A stretch of 64,000 nt of DNA from Sphingobacterium rhinopitheci (GCF_022627575.1 NZ_JADEYQ010000003.1:186001-250000), one strand, 5' to 3'. Counted from the first letter of the stretch, positions 1 to 9,345 are shown. Made by a program: numbers and translations. The notes: generated by a model not told the origin, from the sequence alone.

Positions 1-527
1 TGACAGATATTCGTAATCAAGTGGCTATAGTACCCCAAGATGTTCTTCTATTCGGCGGCACAATCCGTGAAAATATAAACTACGGAAAATTAGAAGCAGG
101 GCCAGACAGTGTGATTGATGCTGCAAAACGTGCTAATGCACATGATTTTATCATGAGTTTTCCGGATGGATACGATACTATTGTTGGTGAAAGAGGTGTT
201 AAACTTTCTGGTGGCCAACGTCAAAGAATTGCTATCGCTCGTGCCTTATTAAAAGACCCATCCATATTGATTCTTGATGAAGCTACCTCAGCTTTAGATT
301 CAGAATCAGAAAGATTAGTTCAAGAAGCACTTGAAGAGCTTATGAAAAATAGAACTTCTATTATCATTGCCCATAGATTATCGACGATTAAAAATGCTGA
401 TAGCATTTTAGTTGTAGATAATGGTAATGTGGCAGATTTTGGCAATCACTTCGAATTATTAGCAAAAGGCTCAGGTTTATACCACCATTTGTACACATTA
501 CAATCTTCACAACAAGTAGAGAGTTAA
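1..527 (+). CDS. ABC exporter, C-terminal ATPase domain (5' truncated by window edge)
   Basis: This is the end of an ABC transporter whose reading frame is open to the left edge, so the real start lies outside the window. The visible part is a nucleotide-binding domain: Q-loop (VAIVPQD), signature LSGGQRQR, Walker [13 protein letters not shown] with D-loop, and H-loop AHRLST. The RENI...[11 protein letters not shown] spacing and the short tail after the H-loop are typical of exporters in which a membrane domain is fused upstream of the ATPase (MsbA/ABCB type), which drive lipid or drug efflux across the inner membrane. The Walker A motif and membrane domain are not in view, so the fusion and the substrate are inference. 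Confidence 0.93.
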   Translation, partial: TDIRNQVAIVPQDVLLFGGTIRENINYGKLEAGPDSVIDAAKRANAHDFIMSFPDGYDTIVGERGVKLSGGQRQRIAIARALLKDPSILILDEATSALDSESERLVQEALEELMKNRTSIIIAHRLSTIKNADSILVVDNGNVADFGNHFELLAKGSGLYHHLYTLQSSQQVES

Positions 528-570
528 TTATCTAAACAATTAAAAATCAAACTTTTTACGAGAGTATTTG

Positions 571-612
571 TTTATATTAGTATATCCATACGTATGGATA
601 TACTAATATAAA
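571..612. repeat. 42-bp perfect palindrome between ABC exporter and YtxH-like gene
   Basis: The two 21-base arms (571-591 and 592-612) are exactly complementary with no spacer, centred on CCATAC/GTATGG. It starts 43 bases after the ABC stop codon and ends 11 bases before the next ATG. It could form a terminator-like hairpin for the ABC gene, although no T-run follows, or a dyad operator for the gene at 624. The sequence does not decide between these. Confidence 0.85.
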
Positions 613-623
613 ATTATTTAGAT

Positions 624-899
624 ATGAAAAGTAAAAATGGTTTAATAACATTCGCTTTAATCGGATTAGCAGTAGGTGCTACGGCATATTATTTATTAGG
701 AACTGAAGAAGGCAAAAAAACACTTAATAACCAAAAAATTAAAGATATTGCCAAATCACTAAAAGACTTTACTAAAAAAGAATGTAAGAAGTCTTCAAAA
801 ATCACAAAAAAAATAAAAGGTGAACTGGAAGACATTACCTCACAAGTAAAAGCCAAAGGAAGAGCAGCAATAGATGCAGTTAGTTCAGCGGCAAAATAA
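624..899 (+). CDS. Small YtxH-like membrane-anchored protein
   Basis: This 91-residue protein has one N-terminal hydrophobic segment (about residues 6-26, glycine- and alanine-rich, ending in a GTEEGKK turn) followed by a very lysine-rich, probably helical tail. The arrangement resembles YtxH-domain proteins: small, single-pass, envelope-associated and often stress-linked. No catalytic motif is visible. It follows the 42-bp palindrome and precedes the ccm genes, which have their own promoter, so it is probably transcribed alone. The family call rests on architecture and composition and is moderate; a cell role cannot be assigned. Confidence 0.75.
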   Translation: MKSKNGLITFALIGLAVGATAYYLLGTEEGKKTLNNQKIKDIAKSLKDFTKKECKKSSKITKKIKGELEDITSQVKAKGRAAIDAVSSAAK

Positions 900-970
900 T
901 CATACCTAATACCAAACTATATAAGAAAATTCAACTTTCAGACACTATAGTTTAGGTACCCAAAAGTATG

Positions 971-978
971 TATCTTTG
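971..978 (+). promoter_or_regulatory. Bacteroidota -7 box (TATCTTTG) upstream of ccmB
   Basis: TATCTTTG matches the Bacteroidota -7 consensus TAnnTTTG. It lies 7 bases before the ATG at 986 and downstream of an alternative start at 968, so the shorter CcmB start is favoured and the transcript would have almost no leader. Confidence 0.6.
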
Positions 979-985
979 CATACAC

Positions 986-1645
986 ATGAGTCTTTTAAAA
1001 CAAGTACAATCATTAGTTGCTAAGGATTTAGCATTAGAATGGCGTTCAAAAAATGCTATAAATAGCATAGTTTTATATTTAGTGTCCACAGTATTTGTTT
1101 GTTACCAAGCATTTGAATCTGTGGATACTCTTGTATGGAATGCTTTATTTTGGATAATATTATTATTTGCCTCTATCAATGCTATCAGTAGATCTTTTGT
1201 GCAAGAAAGCCAATATAGACAACTATATTATTATTCTATAGCTAGTCCAAAAGCTATCATACTATCAAAGATTATTTACAACATTATATTGATGGTTTTC
1301 CTATCAATAGTAGCATATGTTATCTATTCAATAATCTTCAAAAACCCCGTTGGAGACCCTCTTCTCTATTTCTTTGCGGTACTACTAGGCAGCATTAGCT
1401 TCGCTACGGTATTCACTATGGTATCAGGGATAAGCTCCAAAACCGGCAACAACAGTACGATTATGGCAATCCTTGCATTCCCCGTTATCATACCCTTGTT
1501 AATTTTACTTTTAAAACTATCTTCAAATGCACTGAAAGGTTTGGACCGAGCTTCTTCAGAACGAGAAATTATAACGCTACTAGCAATTAATGTCATTACA
1601 GTTACAATATCTTTATTGTTATTTCCGTACCTTTGGCGAGATTAA
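986..1645 (+). CDS. ccmB: Heme exporter protein CcmB
   Basis: CcmB is the membrane subunit of the CcmAB ABC transporter used in system I cytochrome c maturation. The 219-residue protein has the usual CcmB length and plan: a short cytoplasmic start with the LVAKDLALEWRSK motif, then about six hydrophobic segments. I chose the ATG at 986 (MSLLKQ) because a promoter box overlaps the alternative start at 968. It lies 15 bases before ccmC, in one operon with the CcmD-like gene. CcmA, CcmE and CcmF are not in this window. Cytochromes matured by this system include the multi-heme Act proteins encoded at 47652-54657. Confidence 0.93.
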   Translation: MSLLKQVQSLVAKDLALEWRSKNAINSIVLYLVSTVFVCYQAFESVDTLVWNALFWIILLFASINAISRSFVQESQYRQLYYYSIASPKAIILSKIIYNIILMVFLSIVAYVIYSIIFKNPVGDPLLYFFAVLLGSISFATVFTMVSGISSKTGNNSTIMAILAFPVIIPLLILLLKLSSNALKGLDRASSEREIITLLAINVITVTISLLLFPYLWRD

Positions 1646-1660
1646 AAAAGATAGTTTAGC

Positions 1661-2326
1661 ATGAGAAAAAACTGGTGGAAAATCTTAGCTGCTGTATTTG
1701 TTTCAGCATCAGTTATTGGAGGTTTCATGGGGCCAGTACCCGTACTCCCTATATTAAATGAAACCATAAGAAACGTATACTTTCACGTACCCATGTGGTT
1801 TACCATGATTACGCTTTATTTAATATCCGTAATCTACAGCATAAAATACCTTAGCTCAGGTAAACCAGAGCATGATTTAATAGCTGTTGAATCCGTAAAC
1901 ACAGGAATCATTTTCTGTTTTTTAGGTTTATTGACAGGTATGCAATGGGCAAATATTACATGGGGAGCGCCATGGCCAAATGATCCAAAATTAAACGGAT
2001 CGGCGATTGCTACGTTAATGTATTTAGCATATTTGGTATTACGTAACGCTTTAGACGAAGAACAGAAAAGAGCAAGAATATCAGCTGTTTACAACATATT
2101 TGCATTCCCTATTTTAGTTGTTCTAATTTATATCCTCCCAAAAATGACGGATTCCCTACATCCAGGTTCTGGTGGAAACTCTAATTTTAGTGAGATCGAC
2201 ATGGACAATTATATGCGTCCTGTATTCTATACAGCAGTAGTAGGTTGGATTTTGACAGGTGTTTGGATAAGCACTTTACGTTATAGAATCAGATTATTAG
2301 AGAACAAAGCAAATAAAATTGATTAA
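1661..2326 (+). CDS. ccmC: Cytochrome c biogenesis protein CcmC (heme handling)
   Basis: CcmC is an integral membrane protein that passes heme to the chaperone CcmE. This 221-residue protein has six predicted membrane helices. The tryptophan-rich periplasmic WGAPWPNDPK stretch (about residue 105) is the heme-handling signature of the CcmC/CcmF/CcsA family. Histidines in YFHVPMWFT (about residue 43) and DSLHPG (about residue 167) fit the two conserved axial positions. The gene sits between ccmB and a CcmD-like gene, so context and family agree. Confidence 0.95.
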   Translation: MRKNWWKILAAVFVSASVIGGFMGPVPVLPILNETIRNVYFHVPMWFTMITLYLISVIYSIKYLSSGKPEHDLIAVESVNTGIIFCFLGLLTGMQWANITWGAPWPNDPKLNGSAIATLMYLAYLVLRNALDEEQKRARISAVYNIFAFPILVVLIYILPKMTDSLHPGSGGNSNFSEIDMDNYMRPVFYTAVVGWILTGVWISTLRYRIRLLENKANKID

Positions 2327-2333
2327 TAAAGAA

Positions 2334-2570
2334 ATGAAAAAAATAAGTTTATCCCTTGTATTATCACTTATTAGTTTTTTAGGTGTATTTGCGCAGTCGG
2401 ACACAGTCACTACTGTAATGACACAAGCATATCAAGTAGAAATGGCAACAGGTTTACGTAGCTCTGGAAAGATATGGGTAGTGGTAAGTGTATTACTAAC
2501 ATTAGTTATAGGTATTTATATTTTCCTTTTTATCATAGATAAAAAAGTGAAAAATTTAGAAAATAAATAA
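2334..2570 (+). CDS. CcmD-like small membrane protein
   Basis: The protein is 78 residues from the ATG at 2334. A TTG start at 2319 would overlap the ccmC stop and is less likely. The N-terminus looks like a signal peptide (MKKISLSLVLSLISFLGVFAQ), a short periplasmic part follows, and one membrane helix (about 47-68) ends in a charged tail DKKVKNLENK. CcmD in other bacteria is a tiny single-pass protein that releases heme-loaded CcmE from the CcmABC complex; the position directly after ccmC supports that role. The signal peptide is a feature of Bacteroidota versions. Sequence similarity to classical CcmD is weak, so context carries most of the call. Confidence 0.78.
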   Translation: MKKISLSLVLSLISFLGVFAQSDTVTTVMTQAYQVEMATGLRSSGKIWVVVSVLLTLVIGIYIFLFIIDKKVKNLENK

Positions 2571-2602
2571 GCTAAATAAAGACAAAAAAATAGCCCTAAT
2601 AA

Positions 2603-3586
2603 ATGATTATAAATCAACATAGAAAGTTTACACCTACGAATATTTTCTTCGTATGTGTGATAGGAACCTTACTATGTGCTGGTGTTTTTTTACATTTACC
2701 TGAAGAGCTAAATCCTGTATTTTTTGAACCAGCAGTTCACAATTTATTAGGCCTTGCTATTGAAATAAGACTTGCACCAGCGACTAATGTTTTAGTAACA
2801 TTGGTGCTCACGCTATTGCAAGCCTTTTTCTTAAATAAGGTCATTAGTCATTTCAATTTTTTTAATAAGCCTAATTTTCTGACTGCATTGATGTACATGT
2901 CATTAGTTAGTTTATTATTACCTTTTCTCGTATTATCACCTACGCTGATTTGTAACTTCATCGCTATCTGGATGTTGAGTAAATTATTTAATATTTACAA
3001 ACAGACAGATGTAAAAGGATTAATGTTTGACTTAGGAATTATTGTGGCAATTGGGAGTTTGATTTACTTCCCTTTTATAGTGATGGTTCTACTCTTGTGG
3101 ATTGCCTTAATAATATTCAGACCATTTATTTGGAGAGAATGGATAACACCACTTTTAGGGTTTTTAAACGTTTATTTTTTAATTGGTGTAGTTTATTATT
3201 GGTTAGATAGATTTGAAGAATTTAAAGCTATCTTTTCACCTTTCAACAACCCTATCCCCACCTCATTACCATTAGATTACCTCGACTATATTGTATTAAT
3301 TCCTCTTGGTATTGGTTTATTATTTTTTCTATCAATATTAAAGGATCAGTATTTTAGAAGTGTTGTACACATACGTAAGTCATTCCAGTTACTTTTTTAT
3401 ATGTTAGTATTAATTATCGCTTCTTTCTATTTGAATGAGACGATAAATATTAACCACTTTTTACTTTGTGCCCCACCATTAGCGATTTACCTTGCTTACT
3501 ATTTTACATATGCGAAAACAAAATGGCTATATGAGAGTCTTTATCTACTAATAATCGGGACTATTTTATACCTGCAACTTATTTAA
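2603..3586 (+). CDS. Polytopic membrane protein, DUF6427-like
   Basis: This 327-residue protein is almost wholly hydrophobic, with about nine membrane segments and very short loops. The sequence (start MIINQHRKFTPTNI, a central LLWIALIIFRPFIWREW motif, an ending without a soluble domain) resembles the DUF6427 family common in Bacteroidota. No catalytic residues stand out and the function is unknown. It starts 32 bases after the CcmD-like gene and could be part of that transcript. A separate promoter box follows it, so it is probably the last gene of the unit. Family assignment is from memory of the pattern and is moderate. Confidence 0.75.
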   Translation: MIINQHRKFTPTNIFFVCVIGTLLCAGVFLHLPEELNPVFFEPAVHNLLGLAIEIRLAPATNVLVTLVLTLLQAFFLNKVISHFNFFNKPNFLTALMYMSLVSLLLPFLVLSPTLICNFIAIWMLSKLFNIYKQTDVKGLMFDLGIIVAIGSLIYFPFIVMVLLLWIALIIFRPFIWREWITPLLGFLNVYFLIGVVYYWLDRFEEFKAIFSPFNNPIPTSLPLDYLDYIVLIPLGIGLLFFLSILKDQYFRSVVHIRKSFQLLFYMLVLIIASFYLNETININHFLLCAPPLAIYLAYYFTYAKTKWLYESLYLLIIGTILYLQLI

Positions 3587-3652
3587 CAAACTCACTTACA
3601 ATCGTTTAACCTTTTTTAACAAAATCATCCTAAGGATTCATTAAAAATTAAA

Positions 3653-3660
3653 TAGTTTTG
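3653..3660 (+). promoter_or_regulatory. Candidate -7 box (TAGTTTTG) upstream of the outer-membrane protein gene
   Basis: TAGTTTTG fits TAnnTTTG and lies 75 bases before the ATG at 3736, in the only sizeable gap of this stretch. It would start the barrel-lptC transcript. No -33 element was confirmed. Confidence 0.45.
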
Positions 3661-3735
3661 TATGGAAAAGATGTCAATTATTTATTGGCCTAAAATCAAG
3701 AACTATAATCAATCCATTTCGGATCAAGATAAAAT

Positions 3736-5064
3736 ATGCAAAAAAATTCAAAATTTTTAAGTGCTGCAAAAACTTTAAAATTAATCTTAGGGACAAGTTT
3801 AGTATTGTCATCAATACACCTAAATGCACAAACGACAACATCACATTCTCCTTATTCCCAATTTGGTATGGGACAAATGCGAGAAGATTTATTGCCACAG
3901 ACAAGATCAATGGGCGGTATCTCTGCAGGTGTTCGTTACCAATCTGGTTTACCAATTTTGAATATTGCCAATCCTGCTAGTTACTCTGCTTTTACAAGAA
4001 CTATATTAGAAGCAGGTCTGTATGCAAATATGACGCAATTACAAAAAGGAAATACTACAGCTAAAACAGGTGATTTTGCATTTTCACATTTTGAAATAGG
4101 GATTCCATTGGCAAAAGCTGGAGGTATGGCATTTGGTCTACTTCCCTACTCAGATATTGGTTATAATGACACTAGAAATGTACTGAACGGCACCTTACAA
4201 TCCATCGAGACATTAAGCGGTGAAGGTGGTACCAACAAAGCATTCGTAGGGTATGGTGTAACACCTGTCAAAGGTTTGAGTATTGGAGCAAATATTGGTT
4301 TTATATTCGGAGAATTAAAAGACATTACAGCGATATCATTTCCTACAGATATCAGTATGTTGAATAGTAGATATCAAGAAACAAGACTTATAAGAGGAGC
4401 GACTGTTGACTACGGTATTCAATATTCAAAATCGTTGGCTAAGAACAAAATGAACCTTACGATAGGTTATTCAGGAAGTCTAAATAACACGGTCAATAGC
4501 ACTACGACAGAACTTATAACACGTACACAACCATCGTTTGACCCTGACATGCAAGGAGTAGCATTAGATACTGTCAGATTCAATCAACGAGTTAGCAAAA
4601 AAATTAATCTACCGTTAAAGCACAATGTAGGTTTTACTTTATCTAAAGGATATAACTGGATGGTAGGTGCAGACTTTAAATATACTGATTGGAGCAATTT
4701 TCAGACAAGAGAAGGTGAACCCCGATTAGGAAAGAACTATGGATTTGCTGTTGGTGGACAACTTAAACCAGATCCTACGTCAGTTAACTACTGGAATATT
4801 GTTGACTATAGGCTAGGTTTTAGATACAACAAAACACACCTGAAATATAATAATGAAAATATAAATGACATGGCAATTACTGCGGGTTTGGGATTCCCAC
4901 TTCCAGAGAGTAATTTTGGCAGAACATTTTCAAGAATAAATATATCCGCTGAATTTGGTCAACAAGGTACTTTAAAAAGTAATTTAATAAGAGAACGATA
5001 TATTAATATTAACTTAGGATTTACGATTAATGATTCATGGTTTCTGAGAAGACCTATAGACTAA
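3736..5064 (+). CDS. Outer-membrane beta-barrel protein upstream of lptC
   Basis: A signal peptide (about residues 1-31, ending LNAQTTT) is followed by a 410-residue mature part rich in alternating polar/aromatic strands with Gly and Asn turns. The mature start HSPYSQFGMGQ and the RSMGGISAG motif are typical of Bacteroidota outer-membrane barrels distantly related to OmpP1/FadL. The end, WFLRRPID, is not the usual terminal Phe, but the last strands (INLGFTIND) look barrel-like. Its stop overlaps the lptC ATG (TAATG), so the two are translationally coupled. This suggests a link to envelope or LPS assembly. The exact substrate is unknown. Confidence 0.85.
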   Translation: MQKNSKFLSAAKTLKLILGTSLVLSSIHLNAQTTTSHSPYSQFGMGQMREDLLPQTRSMGGISAGVRYQSGLPILNIANPASYSAFTRTILEAGLYANMTQLQKGNTTAKTGDFAFSHFEIGIPLAKAGGMAFGLLPYSDIGYNDTRNVLNGTLQSIETLSGEGGTNKAFVGYGVTPVKGLSIGANIGFIFGELKDITAISFPTDISMLNSRYQETRLIRGATVDYGIQYSKSLAKNKMNLTIGYSGSLNNTVNSTTTELITRTQPSFDPDMQGVALDTVRFNQRVSKKINLPLKHNVGFTLSKGYNWMVGADFKYTDWSNFQTREGEPRLGKNYGFAVGGQLKPDPTSVNYWNIVDYRLGFRYNKTHLKYNNENINDMAITAGLGFPLPESNFGRTFSRINISAEFGQQGTLKSNLIRERYININLGFTINDSWFLRRPID

Positions 5065-5675
5065 TGTTTACTATAAATAAAAGTATTAAATCAATATCCC
5101 TAATCATGTCATTCATGATAGGGATATTGCTGTTTTTCGGCTGTGAGAATGACATTAATGAAGTCAATAAAATAGAGAATATACAAAAAGAAGAAGCTGT
5201 AGATATTTCTAAAGACGTAAAAGTAATCTATAGTGATTCGGCTATTGTAAAAGCCCAAATGACTGGGCCTGAGATGAGAATATATCACGATACTACGCAA
5301 AATAAAAATAGTAATTATGAATTCCAGAAAGGTATTCAGATTATATTTTATGACAAGAATGGAATAGAAAGCCAGCGTATAAAATCAGATTACGGACTTC
5401 AACGAGCAAAAGAACAGATCATAGAATTCAAAAAAAATGTAGTAATTACGATGGCTAATGGTTCTATAATTAGAACAGAAGAGTTCTTTTATGATCAAGC
5501 AAACAAAAGATATTATAACAGTGTGCCTATCACTTTTGAGATGAAAGATGGTCGTGGCAATTTTCAAGGTACCTCCTTTACTTCGGATGATAGTTTTAAT
5601 AATATCAAGGCAGAGAATATGAATGGCTTCTATGTCCCATCGAGTACGAGTATGTTTCCATCGTTTGGAAATTAA
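5064..5675 (+). CDS. lptC: LPS export protein LptC (lipoprotein form)
   Basis: LptC links the inner-membrane LptBFG exporter to the periplasmic LptA bridge in LPS transport. I start it at the ATG that overlaps the previous stop, giving 203 residues; an in-frame ATG at 5037 would add nine residues inside the upstream gene. The N-terminus is a lipoprotein signal with Cys27 in LFFGCE, whereas enterobacterial LptC is anchored by a helix. The body has the short beta-jellyroll repeats of the LptA/LptC fold (for example IQIIFYDKNGIESQRIKSDYG and VVITMANGSIIRTEEFFYD). Neighbours are an outer-membrane barrel and a periplasmic foldase, which fits envelope biogenesis. Confidence 0.85.
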   Translation: MFTINKSIKSISLIMSFMIGILLFFGCENDINEVNKIENIQKEEAVDISKDVKVIYSDSAIVKAQMTGPEMRIYHDTTQNKNSNYEFQKGIQIIFYDKNGIESQRIKSDYGLQRAKEQIIEFKKNVVITMANGSIIRTEEFFYDQANKRYYNSVPITFEMKDGRGNFQGTSFTSDDSFNNIKAENMNGFYVPSSTSMFPSFGN

Positions 5676-5820
5676 GCTAACACAATCAGTACAAATAAAA
5701 AAATGTGCGAAATACAATATAAAAAAATACACTTTATTTTTATAAAAATTGTATCTTGCGCCTTATTTTTAAACAATAGTCAATTACAGAACTAAGAACA
5801 CTTAAATACAATACGAGAAT

Positions 5821-7935
5821 ATGGGATTAATGGGTAATTTGCGTAACCGAGCTGGATTAGTAATCTTCGTAATAGGTTTAGCAATTGTTGCATTCCTACT
5901 AGGGGATGTCGTTAGATCTGGTTCACCTTTGTGGATGCAGAAGCAAAATCAAGTTGGTAGCGTTAATGGTAACTCTATTGACTACCAAGATTTTAACATG
6001 CAAGTAGAGCAAACATCAAACCAAATTAAACAACAAATGGGTGGTGTTGAAACGCCACAAATGAAGATGTACGCTGTACAACAAGTGTGGAATCAATTTG
6101 TATCAAAAGAATTATTAAATTCGGAGATCGAAAAGATTGGGTTTACAGTAGGAAAAATTGAATTGAATGACTTAGTAACTGGGCCGAATCCTTCTGCTCA
6201 AATTGCACAGACATTTATTAACCCACAGACAGGACAATTTGACCGCGCATACTTAAATCAGGTAATTACAGAATCAAAAAATGGTAATCCAGAGATTCAA
6301 GGACAATGGGAAGCATTATTAGAGAGTGTTAAACAACAACGTCTTTCCGAGAAATATTCTAATCTATTGAATGCTTCAATATATGTAACAGCATTAGAAG
6401 CGCAAGATGAATACACAGCTAAAAATAAATTAGCGAATTTTAAGTACACACTTTTAGACTACAATTCTATCAACGGTGCTGATATAAAGTTGACAGATGC
6501 TGATTATAAAGAATATTATGATAAACATAAAAATTCATTCAAAAATCTAGAAGAAACTCGTGCTATTGAATATATCGTAATTGACGGTGGAGCAACACAA
6601 AAAGATACTGCTTCAACAATGGAGAATATTCTATCTTTAAAAAATGAGTTAATCGCTTCTACAAATGATTCTTTGTTCGCAATATCTAACTCAGACACTA
6701 AATATCCTGTTACATACTATAAAAAAGGACAATTAAGCCCTGCTTTAGATTCTGTATTATTTAGCGCTCCTGTGGGCACAACAGTAGGACCATTCACATC
6801 TAACAACGCACTGGAAATCGCTAAATTGATCGATACTAAATACAGTCCTGATTCAATTCAAGTAAGCCATATCGTATTAAACCCTGCTGCTGAAGGTGGT
6901 GTCACAAAAGCATTAGAAAAAGCTGACTCTATCAAGAACTTAATTTTAGCAGGAGGCAATTTTGCAGCACTAGCAGTTGAATTTAGCCAAGATCCTAATA
7001 GTAAAGCTAATGCTGGAGAGATGGGCATATTCACTAGAGGACAGTTGAATCAATTGGGTGAGAAATTTGAAGAAACGGTATTTACAAGCAAAACTGGAGA
7101 TATAATCGTCACAGAGTCTCAAGTAGGCGTTCATATTTTAAAAATTGGTAAGCAAGTAGGTAACTCAAAAATTGTTAAAGTTGCAATCGTTGATAAAATT
7201 ATTAATTCAGGAAAAGAAACTGTAGATGCTGCTTATACAAAAGCAAACAATTTCTTTACCGAAGCTACAGCAAGTAACTTTGCAGAAATTGCAAAACAAC
7301 AAAACTTAAACTTACAGACGGCAGCTAATGTTCAAGCAATGGATATCGCTATCAATGGAACAGAAGTGCCGAGAGAATTGGTAAGATGGATATTTGAGAC
7401 TGATAAAAATGAAGTTACAGATAAGATTTATGAAACTGAGAACAACTTTATCATTGCTAAAGTAACAGGTATTAATCCTAAAGGTATCCAGCCATTAGAA
7501 GCAGTAAAAGCTGAAATCATGCCCGCTGTAACAAAATTAGTTAAAGCACGTATGCTGAAAGAAAAGATGAACAACGCAATAAATGGTTCATCAACGATTG
7601 ATCAAATTGCTCAAAAGCTTAACAAAAATGCTATTGATGTACAAAATATAGTTTTAGCGAATCCAGTAATTCCTGGTGTAGCTTTAGAAAGTTCGGTGAT
7701 TGGTACTGTATTTGGCTTACAGCCAAATAAACCTTCAAAACCTGTAGATGGTACAGAAGGTGTCTATGTAGTACAAGTAAACAGCTTTGTAAATCCAAAA
7801 GAATTAGTTGAAACTGAGCGTAAAAGCCAACAAAAACAAATGCTTCAAGGAAGACAACAACGCTCATGGGGTTCAATCTTCCAAGCCTTAAAAAACAATG
7901 CTGATATAGATGACAATCGAATTAGATTTTATTAA
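5821..7935 (+). CDS. Periplasmic peptidyl-prolyl isomerase, PpiD/SurA type
   Basis: The 704-residue protein has one N-terminal membrane anchor (about residues 12-30), a SurA_N-like helical chaperone region, and a parvulin domain at about 346-442. The parvulin domain is recognised by SHIVL, the FAALAVEFSQDPNS stretch, GEMGIFTRG and GVHILKI. A long C-terminal region follows. PpiD is anchored in the inner membrane near the Sec exit and helps fold secreted and outer-membrane proteins. Position after an outer-membrane barrel gene and lptC fits that role. A strong hairpin terminator follows. The PpiD name describes the anchored architecture; substrate range is unknown. Confidence 0.92.
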   Translation: MGLMGNLRNRAGLVIFVIGLAIVAFLLGDVVRSGSPLWMQKQNQVGSVNGNSIDYQDFNMQVEQTSNQIKQQMGGVETPQMKMYAVQQVWNQFVSKELLNSEIEKIGFTVGKIELNDLVTGPNPSAQIAQTFINPQTGQFDRAYLNQVITESKNGNPEIQGQWEALLESVKQQRLSEKYSNLLNASIYVTALEAQDEYTAKNKLANFKYTLLDYNSINGADIKLTDADYKEYYDKHKNSFKNLEETRAIEYIVIDGGATQKDTASTMENILSLKNELIASTNDSLFAISNSDTKYPVTYYKKGQLSPALDSVLFSAPVGTTVGPFTSNNALEIAKLIDTKYSPDSIQVSHIVLNPAAEGGVTKALEKADSIKNLILAGGNFAALAVEFSQDPNSKANAGEMGIFTRGQLNQLGEKFEETVFTSKTGDIIVTESQVGVHILKIGKQVGNSKIVKVAIVDKIINSGKETVDAAYTKANNFFTEATASNFAEIAKQQNLNLQTAANVQAMDIAINGTEVPRELVRWIFETDKNEVTDKIYETENNFIIAKVTGINPKGIQPLEAVKAEIMPAVTKLVKARMLKEKMNNAINGSSTIDQIAQKLNKNAIDVQNIVLANPVIPGVALESSVIGTVFGLQPNKPSKPVDGTEGVYVVQVNSFVNPKELVETERKSQQKQMLQGRQQRSWGSIFQALKNNADIDDNRIRFY

Positions 7936-7955
7936 GATTTTATAACTATTTTTAT

Positions 7956-7988
7956 AGCCGAATACAGTAAATGTATTCGGCTTTTTTA
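7956..7988 (+). terminator. Rho-independent terminator after the PpiD-like gene
   Basis: A 10-bp stem (AGCCGAATAC pairing with GTATTCGGCT, 7956-7965 and 7973-7982) with a 7-base loop is followed by a T-run. Confidence 0.85.
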
Positions 7989-7998
7989 TTTATATCAT

Positions 7999-8514
7999 AT
8001 GGAGATTCAAGAGAATATCATTAATAAAGTAGCACAAAGCGGTCTAATAACAGTGGATCTAGCGAACTATGCACCAAAGTCACCAATTGTAATTTATGAT
8101 ATTAAAGATAATTTATTCCATGGATTAATCTTAAAAGAGAAAGATTTCCGAGAATTTGTAAAAAATCATACATGGGATCAATACAAAGATCAACATGTTG
8201 CTATCACGTGTTCAACTGATGCGATAGTACCAACCTGGGCGTATATGATATTAGCAAATAAATTAACACCATTTGCTAAGTCAATACATTTTGGTACAGA
8301 AAGCGAAGCGTTGAAGGAACTTTTTATCGCTGCGATAAATCAAATAGATTATAACCAATATATAGATCAAAGAGTGGTTGTAAAAGGCTGTGGAGATATT
8401 TATATTCCCGAGGCAGCCTTCGTTTCATTCACTAATAAATTAACTCAAGTAAGTAAAAGCATTATGTATGGAGAGCCATGCTCTACTGTACCTGTTTACA
8501 AAAGAAAGAGTTGA
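7999..8514 (+). CDS. DUF2480 family protein
   Basis: This 171-residue soluble protein has no signal peptide. The opening ENIINKVAQSGLITVDL and the internal VAITCSTDAIVPTWAYM and VVVKGCGDIYIPEAAF stretches are recognisable as the DUF2480 family found across Bacteroidota. The last two stretches look like an internal duplication. The function is unknown. It follows a terminator and is separated by 30 bases from the DUF3108 gene, so these two and perhaps the DUF3109 gene may share a transcript. Confidence 0.88.
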   Translation: MEIQENIINKVAQSGLITVDLANYAPKSPIVIYDIKDNLFHGLILKEKDFREFVKNHTWDQYKDQHVAITCSTDAIVPTWAYMILANKLTPFAKSIHFGTESEALKELFIAAINQIDYNQYIDQRVVVKGCGDIYIPEAAFVSFTNKLTQVSKSIMYGEPCSTVPVYKRKS

Positions 8515-8544
8515 AGTAATAACACCCATTATAGTGCAAAAATT

Positions 8545-9336
8545 ATGACGAGACTTTATACTATACTTTTTATTATTATTTTAAGTATTGGGCTATCACA
8601 TGCACAATCTTTACCCTATTTAAAAGAACCAACTTTTAAAATTGGAGAGAAGCTATCATACAAATTGAAATATGGCTTTATTACTGCGGCAAATGGTGTT
8701 CTTTCTGTTAAGAAATCAAATTTAGAACTTAGCAACAAAGATATATTTCATTTAGATGTATTTGGACAAACCTCTAGTGGTTATTCCATATTTTATAGTG
8801 TAAAGAATCAATATGATTCTTATATAGATGGCAAAAACTATCTTCCCTATTTGTATATAGAAGATATCAAAGAAAATAATTACCGCAGAAAAGAATATGC
8901 TACGTTTGATCACAAAACGCGTACTGTAAAAGGAGCTAAAGGAACGTTCAAAAGTAGTACACCCCAAATATTTGATCTTGTTTCTGCTTATTATTTTTCT
9001 AGAAACTTGGATCTATCAACCATGAAAATAGGTGATTATTTTAAATTACCTTATTTTCTTAATGATGAAATTGCTGATTTTAAAGTATACTATGCTGGTA
9101 CAGAAAAAATAAAAACAGCCTTGGGAATGATTGATTGTATAAAATTCAATCCCGAAATAAAACCAGGAAGAATCTTTAAAAAAGATAGTAAACTCTATCT
9201 TTGGGTTACTAATGACGGTAATCGTATTCCTGTAAAAGCAAAAGTTGAAATTCTAATAGGTTCTGTAACCATGGAGATAACGGCTGCTGAAGGATTAAAG
9301 TATGAATTAGGTAAAAGGGTAAGCTATTCAAAATAA
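8545..9336 (+). CDS. DUF3108 family exported protein
   Basis: A signal peptide (about residues 1-21, ending SHAQS) leads a 240-residue beta-rich mature domain. It contains the DUF3108 patterns FKIGEKLSYKLKYGF near the start and LYLWVTNDGNRIPVKAKVEI near the end, typical of Bacteroidota and Proteobacteria members. It is probably a periplasmic or outer-membrane-facing protein with a lipid-binding-like fold. No catalytic site is evident and the role is unknown. The DUF3109 gene begins 9 bases after the stop, so the two are almost certainly co-transcribed. Confidence 0.88.
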   Translation: MTRLYTILFIIILSIGLSHAQSLPYLKEPTFKIGEKLSYKLKYGFITAANGVLSVKKSNLELSNKDIFHLDVFGQTSSGYSIFYSVKNQYDSYIDGKNYLPYLYIEDIKENNYRRKEYATFDHKTRTVKGAKGTFKSSTPQIFDLVSAYYFSRNLDLSTMKIGDYFKLPYFLNDEIADFKVYYAGTEKIKTALGMIDCIKFNPEIKPGRIFKKDSKLYLWVTNDGNRIPVKAKVEILIGSVTMEITAAEGLKYELGKRVSYSK

Positions 9337-9345
9337 AAAGAGTAT

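Noticed and set aside
5037..5063. Longer start for lptC
   Set aside because: It would run inside the upstream barrel gene; the ATG overlapping the stop (TAATG) gives a normal lipoprotein signal.
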